From Rhodoferax sp. (GTDB lineage: Bacteria > Pseudomonadota > Gammaproteobacteria > Burkholderiales > Burkholderiaceae_C), in NCBI GenBank assembly GCA_030833685.1, contig JAURGS010000176.1, positions 1 to 5,125 on the forward strand: a stretch of DNA of 5,125 nt, written 5' to 3'. Below, in pieces: positions 1-5,125 of the stretch. Under the pieces are notes generated by a model. The model was not told the DNA's origin. It searched no databases and was given only the letters and a program-made list of their open reading frames with translations. Positions within the stretch are counted from its first letter, which is position 1. Each line of letters starts with the position of its first letter. A program made the translations under genes and the position numbers.

Positions 1-1
1 C

Positions 2-2101
2 CGCATGTACTACCAGCCCGATAACGCCAGCTTGATTGTCAGCGGGCGATTTGACGTGCAGCAGGTGCTGGCCTGGGTTGCCGAGTTTTTTGGCCCCATT
101 CCTCGCCCGCAGCGGCAATTGGCCACCACTTACACCTTGGATCCTGCCCAGGACGGCGAGCGACAGGTGACTGTGCGCAGAGCGGGTGGAGCGCCATCTA
201 TTTACATGGCTTATCACGTGCCCGCGGGTGGATCAGCCGAGTTTGCTGCTGTTGAAATGCTGGCCAGCGTTCTCGGTGACACGCCTGGCGGTCGGCTACA
301 TAAGCGAGTGGTTGAGAAGCAGCTGGCAGCGCAGACCTTTGCATTTGCCTGGGATCTCGCCGAGCCAGGCATGATGTTCTTTGGCGCGGGGCTAGCGCCT
401 GGGCAAGACGTTGACAAGGCGCGTGCTGCGATGCAGGAAACTCTGGACGCTCTTCAAGCCGAACCCGTTACCGCAGTGGAGCTCGAGCGGGCCCGCACCC
501 AATGGCTTAATGCCTGGGATCAAGGCTTTTCAGACCCAGAGCAAGTCGGCGTCGCGCTTTCGGGAGCCATCAGCCTAGGTGACTGGCGCCTGTACTTCTT
601 GGCGCGTGATCATGTTAAAAAAGTTTCCCTGGATGATGTGCAAAAAGTTGCCCAAAGCTGGCTGGTACGGGATAACCGCACCGTTGGCGTTTACTTGCCT
701 ACCGAGCGCCCACAACGAGCACCTGAGGGTAAGCGAGTGGATTTGGCGGCTTTACTCAAAGACTTCAAAGGGAGCGCTTCTGTCGCAGCGGCTGAAGCCT
801 TCGACGCCACACCCGCTAACCTGGATGCCCGCACCAAACTCGTGGATGGACCGGCAGGGTTGAAATTGGCGCTTTTGCCCAAAGGCACTCGAGGCGATGT
901 GGTGAAGGCTCGCTTGCGCCTGCGGTTTGGCGATGAGCAAAGCCTCAAGGGGCGTGCGACCATTGCAACACTGACTGCTGCCATGCTCGATAAGGGCGCA
1001 GCAGGGCTGAGTAGGCAGGAAATCGTTGATCGCTTTGACAAACTTCAGGCCAATGTATCCTTTCGAGGAGACGGACAAACCCTTACGGTCTCAATCGAAA
1101 CTCGCCGGCAGCATATGGCCAACGTCCTCACCCTGGTTGGCGAGGTCTTGAAGAAACCAGCATTTCCCGCAGAGTCTTTAGAAGAGTTGCGCCAGCAATG
1201 GCTGGCCAATATTGAGCGCATACGCAAGGATCCGGACGGGGTTATTTCGAATCTAGTGGAGCGCCACGGCAACCCCTATCCCCGTGGGGACCTGCGTCAC
1301 GCCAGAAGTTTTGAGGAAATGGAGCAGGACGTTAAAGCTGTGACGCTTGAGCAGGTACGCGACTTTCATCAACGTTTTTATAGCGTTGCGCAGGGGGAAT
1401 TTTCTGTGGTGGGTGCCTTTGATGCGGCCGAAGTAACCAGAGCAATTGATGGTGCATTCTCTGGCTGGCGCCAGCCAGCGCTCGGTGCAATTGCTTACCA
1501 GCGCCTACCAAGGCCCTTGGTCAAGGTGGAGCCGAAAAGGTTTGTTGAGCGAATTGCGGACAAAGCAAATGCCAACCTATTTGCCAAAATGGATTTGCCA
1601 ATCAACGACAAACATCACGACCATGCTGCGCTTTATTTGGCCAATTACATGTTTGGCTTGGGCGGGAATTCTCGACTGTGGAAGCGGATCCGGGAGACGG
1701 ATGGGCTGAGCTACGACGTTCGCTCGGTTCTTCGGTGGAATCCCTTCGAAGAGAACTCCAGCTTGACCATTACTGCAATATTTGCCCCAAACAACCAGGC
1801 CAAGGTTGAGGCGGCGTTGAAAGAGGAGTTAGACCGTTCCCTGAAACAAGGGTTCACCCAGCCAGAGCTAGAGGAGGGCAGGGCTGGACTGTTGAACTTT
1901 AGGCGTTTGGCGAGGGCGCAGGACGAGGTTGTCGTCGATCAGTGGGGAAGCAATTTGTATATTGGACGTACCTTTTCTTTCGCGCAGGATGTTGACGACA
2001 AATTGAGCAAACTGTCGGTCGAAGAACTTAACGCTGTTTGGCGAAAGTACATCAAGCCGGGTGAACTGGTTGTTGCATGGGGTGGCGACTTCAAAAACTG
2101 A
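2..2101 (+). CDS. M16 family zinc metallopeptidase (two-repeat, insulinase/pitrilysin-like), C-terminal part; 5' end outside window
   Basis: The frame is open to the left edge and stops with TGA at 2099-2101. Residues are counted from the Met codon at 5. Residues 2-17 (YYQPDNASLIVSGRFD) match the end of an M16 N-terminal peptidase domain. About 50-235 is the first M16 C-terminal domain (GGRLHKRVVEKQL at 95-107). About 273-355 is a second N-terminal-type repeat, and about 400-690 the second C-terminal domain. The latter holds the R-x6-Y substrate-binding pair of the family (R563, Y570 in RETDGLSY). The zinc motif HxxEH is not in the visible part and should lie in the missing upstream portion. 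In the second repeat the aligned positions are T322, A325 and A326, so that repeat is non-catalytic, as usual for fused M16 proteins. Relatives have roughly 900 residues, so about 200 are missing (inference). Such proteins degrade peptides, normally in the periplasm; a signal peptide would be upstream. The Met at 5 is internal, not the true start. Confidence 0.95.
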   Translation, partial: RMYYQPDNASLIVSGRFDVQQVLAWVAEFFGPIPRPQRQLATTYTLDPAQDGERQVTVRRAGGAPSIYMAYHVPAGGSAEFAAVEMLASVLGDTPGGRLHKRVVEKQLAAQTFAFAWDLAEPGMMFFGAGLAPGQDVDKARAAMQETLDALQAEPVTAVELERARTQWLNAWDQGFSDPEQVGVALSGAISLGDWRLYFLARDHVKKVSLDDVQKVAQSWLVRDNRTVGVYLPTERPQRAPEGKRVDLAALLKDFKGSASVAAAEAFDATPANLDARTKLVDGPAGLKLALLPKGTRGDVVKARLRLRFGDEQSLKGRATIATLTAAMLDKGAAGLSRQEIVDRFDKLQANVSFRGDGQTLTVSIETRRQHMANVLTLVGEVLKKPAFPAESLEELRQQWLANIERIRKDPDGVISNLVERHGNPYPRGDLRHARSFEEMEQDVKAVTLEQVRDFHQRFYSVAQGEFSVVGAFDAAEVTRAIDGAFSGWRQPALGAIAYQRLPRPLVKVEPKRFVERIADKANANLFAKMDLPINDKHHDHAALYLANYMFGLGGNSRLWKRIRETDGLSYDVRSVLRWNPFEENSSLTITAIFAPNNQAKVEAALKEELDRSLKQGFTQPELEEGRAGLLNFRRLARAQDEVVVDQWGSNLYIGRTFSFAQDVDDKLSKLSVEELNAVWRKYIKPGELVVAWGGDFKN
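1441..1495. repeat. Nested inverted repeat inside the M16 peptidase gene
   Basis: Positions 1461-1478 read CTGGCTGGCGCCAGCCAG, a perfect 18-bp palindrome. It is flanked by an outer inverted pair, AGCAATTG at 1441-1448 and CAATTGCT at 1488-1495. The unpaired stretches between inner and outer arms are 12 and 9 nt. The transcript could form a 7-bp GC-rich stem with a GCGC loop on top of an 8-bp outer stem. It codes for the stretch around DGAFSGWRQPALGAIAY, which appears to be a linker between domain segments. The symmetry is plain in the sequence; any function is unknown. Confidence 0.8.
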
Positions 2102-2140
2102 GCAGTCGCCCGCCAACGGGGACAGTATTTGATTGACCTG

Positions 2141-2162
2141 GTCCGTCTAGCCACGGATTTTT
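2141..2162 (+). terminator. Possible weak intrinsic terminator / hairpin directly before the GST start codon
   Basis: TCCGT (2142-2146) and ACGGA (2153-2157) can pair around a 6-nt loop, with a possible G-U closing pair (2141/2158). Five T residues follow at 2158-2162. This has the shape of a short Rho-independent terminator for the upstream peptidase gene. The stem is only 5-6 bp, so strength would be low. The 3' arm also contains the only purine-rich stretch (GGA, 2155-2157) at ribosome-binding distance from the ATG at 2164, so the hairpin could instead affect translation of the transferase. Confidence 0.3.
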
Positions 2163-2163
2163 C

Positions 2164-2814
2164 ATGATTGAACTTCATCACTACCCTGGCACCGCCAGCA
2201 CGATCGTGCACCTGTTGCTGCAGGAAATCGGTAAACCGTTTGAGCTGGTGGTGGTTGACCGCCCGAACAATGCGCACAAAGCAGCCGATTACCTTCGCTT
2301 GAACCCGAATGGTCTGCTGCCAATCCTGGTAGACGGCGATTTGGTGCTTTACGAGACTGCGGCGATATGTCTGCATTTGTGCGACACGAATCCCGCGCTT
2401 AATCTGGCACCCGCCGTGGGTAGTGCGCAGCGCGCCCATTTTTACAAGTGGCTGATGTGGATGACCAACACCGTGCAGGCCTCGCTGCTTTTGTACTTTT
2501 ATCCCGATCGTTGGGTTGATGCCGGGCAGGCAGAGGCCGCCGCGCAGATCAGAGCCCATGCCCAGACCAAGATAGACGGGCTTCTGGCCCAGGCTGATGC
2601 GCAGCTGGCCCAGACAGGTGGCCCCTGGTTTCTCGGGGCGGACTACACGGCGTTGGATCCGTATTTATTTACCCTTTGTCGATGGACGCGCAATTTCAAA
2701 GAGCGACCAGCCCGAAGTTTCGAGCATCTCGGTCCGTACTTGCAGCGGGTGCTGCAGCGCGATGCCACGCAGAAGGTTTTACAGATCGATCAGCTGGCCT
2801 TGCCCGTCGTCTGA
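2164..2814 (+). CDS. Glutathione S-transferase family protein
   Basis: This is a complete 216-residue protein, the usual length for a soluble bacterial GST. Residues 1-75 form the thioredoxin-like glutathione-binding domain. LNPNGLLPILVDGD carries the cis-proline (P53), and E64-T65 in YETAAI is the Glu-Ser/Thr site that holds the glutathione gamma-glutamyl group. The rest is the all-helical domain, with the N-capping box T162-x-x-D165 in FLGADYTALDPYLF. The N-terminal active-site region is HHYPGTAST: the beta-class catalytic Cys is absent (A11 in its place) and S12 or T10 are the plausible hydroxyl residues. The expected role is cytosolic conjugation or reduction of electrophiles with glutathione; the substrate cannot be told. 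The ATG at 2164 fits the family N-terminus (MIELHxYP), but the ribosome site is weak (GGA, 2155-2157). It lies 62 nt after the peptidase gene and converges with the ridA-like gene. Confidence 0.93.
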   Translation: MIELHHYPGTASTIVHLLLQEIGKPFELVVVDRPNNAHKAADYLRLNPNGLLPILVDGDLVLYETAAICLHLCDTNPALNLAPAVGSAQRAHFYKWLMWMTNTVQASLLLYFYPDRWVDAGQAEAAAQIRAHAQTKIDGLLAQADAQLAQTGGPWFLGADYTALDPYLFTLCRWTRNFKERPARSFEHLGPYLQRVLQRDATQKVLQIDQLALPVV

Positions 2815-2863
2815 GGGCCAATCACAGGCTAGCGCGGGCTTGGCTCAGGCACCTGCCCACGGG

Positions 2864-3208
2864 TTAAACAGCCGCCGTGACCACTATTTCAATGCGCCAG
2901 CCCGAGCGCGCCAGTCTGGCCTGCACGGTGGCGCGCGGTGGCGCCTGGCCTGGCGCAACCCAGGCGTCCCAAACTCGGTTCATGCCATCGAAGTCAGACA
3001 GGTCGGCCAGAAAAATCTGGGCCATCAAAATCCTGGTCTTGTCGCTGCCCACACGATCCAACAATGCGTCGATCGCGGCCAGAACCTGAGATGTCTGCGT
3101 TTGAATGTCGGAGGCCTCGTCCTCGGGCACTTGCCCCGCCAGGTAAGCGACACCGTTGTGCACCGCCACTTCGCTCAGGCGGCTGCCAACATCGATACGT
3201 TGAACCAT
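2864..3208 (-). CDS. RidA family protein (YjgF/YER057c/UK114)
   Basis: This is a complete 114-residue protein, slightly shorter than the roughly 128 of E. coli RidA, as in several Rid subfamilies. The fold signature is visible: NGVAYLAGQVPED at 18-30, the helix QTSQVLAAIDALLDRVGSDKT, and the C-terminal PPRATVQARL...RIEIVVTA. R92 aligns with E. coli RidA Arg105, which binds the substrate carboxylate, and E107 with Glu120, so an active imine/enamine deaminase is plausible. RidA proteins form trimers in the cytosol and hydrolyse reactive 2-aminoacrylate and related intermediates. The exact subfamily and substrate are not resolved here. The ATG is at 3206-3208, preceded on its own strand by GAGGG (3216-3220) at 7-nt spacing, a good ribosome site that supports this start. 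The TAA is at 2864-2866. The gene is divergent from the permease operon and convergent with the GST gene. Confidence 0.93.
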   Translation of the reverse strand: MVQRIDVGSRLSEVAVHNGVAYLAGQVPEDEASDIQTQTSQVLAAIDALLDRVGSDKTRILMAQIFLADLSDFDGMNRVWDAWVAPGQAPPRATVQARLARSGWRIEIVVTAAV

Positions 3209-3215
3209 GAGATAA

Positions 3216-3220
3216 CCCTC
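3216..3220 (-). promoter_or_regulatory. Shine-Dalgarno site of the ridA-like gene
   Basis: On the minus strand this reads GAGGG, 7 nt before the ATG at 3206-3208. It is the clearest ribosome-binding site in the window and fixes the start of the RidA-family protein. Confidence 0.75.
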
Positions 3221-3253
3221 GACTGATTTGAAATTTGTACCCTTTCGAGTTTA

Positions 3254-3274
3254 ATCCGAGGTGTCTGGTCGGAT
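3254..3274. repeat. Inverted repeat in the divergent intergenic region, possible operator
   Basis: ATCCGA (3254-3259) and TCGGAT (3269-3274) are perfect 6-bp inverted arms separated by 9 bp, giving 15 bp between arm centres. That spacing would suit a dimeric regulator. It lies 46 nt upstream of the ridA-like start and 110 nt upstream of the permease start. It could also fold as a hairpin in the ridA leader if that promoter lies farther upstream. No regulator gene is visible, and a chance dyad is possible. Confidence 0.3.
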
Positions 3275-3322
3275 ACCCCCTGGATGGCCATGCAGACTTG
3301 GGCAACTGAGGACGGTTTCGGG

Positions 3323-3339
3323 TTGAATTTGAATACACT
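3323..3339 (+). promoter_or_regulatory. Weak candidate promoter for the ABC permease operon
   Basis: TACACT at 3334-3339 matches the sigma-70 -10 consensus at 4 of 6 positions and would place transcription start about 40 nt before the ATG at 3385. No good -35 box lies 16-18 bp upstream. A tandem TTGAAT TTGAAT (3323-3334) overlaps it, but a -35 at 3323 would have no decent -10 at standard spacing. An activator-dependent or differently placed promoter is equally possible. The rest of the 3209-3384 region is locally AT-rich and holds no further gene that I can support. Confidence 0.25.
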
Positions 3340-3384
3340 AGCGTCTGTTTTGATCCAATCTTCAACCGACTAACAAAGTCTTCC

Positions 3385-4353
3385 ATGCTGTCTTTCATCA
3401 GCCAGCGCCTCTTGCAGGCCGCTTGGGTTATGTTGGTTGTGGCGTTTCTGGCCTTTGTCTTGTTTCAGTACGTTGGCGACCCGGTGCTCTACATGCTCGG
3501 GCAGGACACCACCAAAGAGCAGGAGATTGCGCTCAGGGCCGAACTGGGGCTCGATCGTCCCTTTTTTGTTCAGTTCTACCACTTTGTCATTAACGCGCTG
3601 CAGGGGGACTTTGGTTTCAGCCTGCGTCAGGCTGCCAAAGTCTCAACCATGATTGCCGAGCGCATGCCAGCTACGCTGGAGCTCGCATTTGCCGCCGCCA
3701 TCATTGCGCTGGTGATGGGCATTGTGCTGGGCGTTTATGTGGCGCTGCATCGCCACAGTGTGCTGAGTAAACTGATCATGACCTTTTCGCTGATCGGTGT
3801 TTCTCTGCCCACTTTCTTAATTGGCATTCTGCTCATTGCCGTGTTTGCCGTCTGGCTAGGTTGGCTGCCAAGCTTTGGCCGAGGTGAGGTCGTCAAGCTT
3901 GGATTTTGGAACACCGGCCTTTTGACGGTTGATGGGCTGTTGCACCTGATCCTGCCAGCGCTCACCTTGGCCTTCTTTCAGCTCACGCTGATCCAGCGGT
4001 TGGTGCGCGCGGAAATGCTGGAGGTACTCAGGACCGACTACATCAAATTCGCTCGCGCACGTGGCTTGTCCGAGCGTGTGATTCACTTTCGCCATGCCCT
4101 CAAGAACACCCTGGTGCCAGTCATCACCGTGACGGGCCTGCAACTGGGGTCTTTGATTGCCTTTGCCATCATCACCGAGACCGTGTTTCAGTGGCCGGGG
4201 ATGGGCTTGCTGTTCATTCAGTCGGTCAATAGCGCCGACATTCCGGTTATGGCCGCCTATTTGTGCCTGATTTCCTTTATCTTTGTGACGATCAATCTGG
4301 TGGTTGACCTTTTGTATTTCTGGGTTGACCCCAGGCTGCGGGGTGAGCGGTGA
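3385..4353 (+). CDS. ABC transporter permease, DppB/OppB type (peptide/nickel/opine importer class)
   Basis: This is a complete 322-residue integral membrane protein of normal length for the DppB/OppB family. About six hydrophobic segments are visible: near 9-29, 99-121, 134-159, 184-204, 249-267 and 288-312. A long loop after the first contains the family pattern GDPVLYMLGQ and LRAELGLDRPFFVQFYHFV, followed by LQGDFGFSLR. The cytoplasmic EAA loop that docks the ATPase is at about 216-241 (RTDYIKFARARGL...HALKN, conserved Gly227). The C-terminus VDLLYFWVDPRLRGER is typical. With the next gene it should form the heterodimeric channel of an importer driven by two ATPases and fed by a periplasmic binding protein; the substrate cannot be read from this subunit. 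The ATG at 3385 fits the family N-terminus (MLSFISQRLLQA), although no clear Shine-Dalgarno precedes it. It appears to be the first gene of its operon. Confidence 0.95.
   Translation: MLSFISQRLLQAAWVMLVVAFLAFVLFQYVGDPVLYMLGQDTTKEQEIALRAELGLDRPFFVQFYHFVINALQGDFGFSLRQAAKVSTMIAERMPATLELAFAAAIIALVMGIVLGVYVALHRHSVLSKLIMTFSLIGVSLPTFLIGILLIAVFAVWLGWLPSFGRGEVVKLGFWNTGLLTVDGLLHLILPALTLAFFQLTLIQRLVRAEMLEVLRTDYIKFARARGLSERVIHFRHALKNTLVPVITVTGLQLGSLIAFAIITETVFQWPGMGLLFIQSVNSADIPVMAAYLCLISFIFVTINLVVDLLYFWVDPRLRGER
4340..4353 (+). promoter_or_regulatory. Translational coupling junction: G-rich ribosome site and GTGA stop/start overlap
   Basis: The second permease starts with GTG at 4350-4352 while the first ends with TGA at 4351-4353, a 4-nt GTGA overlap. 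The G-rich run GGGGTGA (4340-4346) lies just before it. An in-frame TGA at 4344-4346 excludes any start farther upstream. Such overlaps normally couple translation and balance the two channel subunits. Confidence 0.7.
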
Positions 4354-5125
4354 GGCGCCTGCTTCAGTCCGACCTGGTCTACTCCTTCGTCAGGACGCCC
4401 ACCGCCTGGATGGCGGCGCTGGTAGCACTGGCCTGCATTCTGGGCGCTTTGTTTGCGCCCTGGGTTTCACCGCACAACCCATTTGATGCCGCCAGCCTTC
4501 AGTTGTCTGATGCGCTGTTGCCGCCAGCCTGGTCAGCTAACGGACAGATGCGCTACCTGCTGGGGACCGACGACCAGGGTCGCGACATTCTGTCGGCCTT
4601 GCTTTACGGGTCGCGCATTTCGCTTTTCGTGGGCCTGACCTCGGTGTTCCTGTCCATGCTCATCGGTGTGTTGTTGGGACTGCTGTCGGGTTTTGTAGGC
4701 GGCTCGATTGACAGCCTGATCATGCGGGTGTGTGACGTGATGTTGTCATTTCCTGCCATTCTGATTGCACTGCTGATTTCTGGCGTTGGTCGCGCACTGT
4801 TCCCCTCGGCCGACGAGTCGTTGGCGTTTTTGGTGTTGATACTGGCGATCACCCTCACGGGCTGGGTTCAGTATGCGCGCACTGTGCGGGGCGCCACCAT
4901 GGTCGAGCGCAACAAAGAATACGTACAGGCCGCGCGCGTGACGGGCGTGGCGCCGCTGCGCATCATGGCCCGCCATGTGCTGCCCAATGTGATGGGCCCG
5001 GTCATGGTGCTGGCCACCATCCAGGTGGCGACCGCCATCATCACCGAAGCCACGCTGTCGTTTCTGGGCGTGGGTGCACCGCCCACTTCGCCATCGCTGG
5101 GTACGCTCATTCGTGTGGGTAACGA
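4350..5125 (+). CDS. ABC transporter permease, DppC/OppC type, 3' end outside window
   Basis: The frame runs from GTG at 4350 through the right edge with 258 complete codons; relatives have about 290-310, so roughly 40 residues are missing. The N-terminus MRRLLQSDLVYSFVRTPTAW leads into a first membrane segment at about 20-39. The family signature LGTDDQGRDILSALLYGSRISL is at 71-92. More membrane segments are near 93-115, 132-150, 158-174 and 217-234. The EAA loop is at about 190-213 (EYVQAARVTGV...HVLPN, Gly199), followed by AIITEATLSFLGVGAPP. It is the partner of the DppB-type subunit directly upstream, with which it shares the 4-nt overlap. Together they form the inner-membrane pore of a peptide-class importer. 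ATPase genes of the DppD/DppF type would be expected beyond the window (inference). Confidence 0.93.
   Translation, partial: MRRLLQSDLVYSFVRTPTAWMAALVALACILGALFAPWVSPHNPFDAASLQLSDALLPPAWSANGQMRYLLGTDDQGRDILSALLYGSRISLFVGLTSVFLSMLIGVLLGLLSGFVGGSIDSLIMRVCDVMLSFPAILIALLISGVGRALFPSADESLAFLVLILAITLTGWVQYARTVRGATMVERNKEYVQAARVTGVAPLRIMARHVLPNVMGPVMVLATIQVATAIITEATLSFLGVGAPPTSPSLGTLIRVGN

Noticed and set aside
5..7. ATG at 5 as the true start of the M16 peptidase
   Set aside because: The frame is open to the window edge and the first residues already match the interior of an M16 N-terminal domain. The catalytic half must lie upstream.
481..496. Short palindromes GCTCGAGC and GCGGGCCCGC in the peptidase gene
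   Set aside because: These 8-10 bp GC-rich palindromes are expected by chance in coding DNA of this composition.
2133..2161. GST promoter with -35 TTGACC at 2133-2138
   Set aside because: At standard spacing the -10 would be GATTTT or similar (about 3 of 6 matches), and transcription would begin at or after the start codon.
1939..2559. Long minus-strand open frame opposite the peptidase end and GST start (206 codons)
   Set aside because: It is antisense to two well-supported genes, crosses their intergenic gap, and its translation resembles no family I recognise.
2815..2863. Bidirectional terminator between the convergent GST and ridA-like genes
   Set aside because: Only a bulged CTGAG...CTCAG pairing is visible, with no T-run on either strand, so I cannot support an intrinsic terminator.
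2926..2960. Tandem CGGTGGCGC repeats and an imperfect inverted repeat (2937-2945 / 2952-2960)
   Set aside because: They lie in the ridA-like coding region for GQAPPRATVQ, where GC-rich Ala/Pro/Arg codons readily create such patterns. One arm pair is mismatched.
2597..3226. Plus-strand open frame of 209 codons overlapping GST and the ridA-like gene
   Set aside because: It is out of frame with GST and antisense to the RidA protein, with low-complexity Arg/Ser-rich translation. It is a shadow frame of GC-rich coding sequence.

Overview
The window looks like an ordinary chromosomal segment of a moderately GC-rich proteobacterium. Protein wording, especially the two permeases and the glutathione transferase, resembles Burkholderiales (Comamonadaceae-like betaproteobacteria). 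That placement is my recollection of family sequences and was not searched. I see no rRNA, tRNA, CRISPR array, insertion sequence, phage gene or sign of recent transfer.

Layout. (1) Positions 2-2101, + strand: the 3' part of a two-repeat M16 (pitrilysin/insulinase-like) zinc peptidase gene. Its catalytic HxxEH half lies upstream of the window. (2) Positions 2164-2814, + strand: a complete glutathione S-transferase, 62 nt downstream, with a small hairpin plus T-run directly before its start codon. (3) Positions 2864-3208, - strand: a complete RidA-family (YjgF/UK114) protein, convergent with the transferase across a 49-nt gap. (4) Positions 3209-3384: a 176-nt divergent intergenic region with an inverted repeat and a weak promoter candidate. 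(5) Positions 3385-4353, + strand: a complete DppB/OppB-type ABC permease. (6) Positions 4350-5125, + strand: a DppC/OppC-type ABC permease that overlaps the previous gene by 4 nt (GTGA) and runs off the window end.

How the genes work together. The two permeases form one transcription unit and should pair as the membrane channel of a peptide/nickel/opine-class (PepT) importer. Its ATPases and substrate-binding protein are not in the window and probably lie downstream. The peptidase, transferase and RidA protein are envelope proteolysis and metabolite-damage/detoxification functions. Nothing in the sequence ties them firmly to the importer.

I found no convincing new biological system. The best second-look items are a nested palindrome inside the peptidase gene (1441-1495), the hairpin abutting the transferase start (2141-2162), and the dyad in the divergent region (3254-3274).
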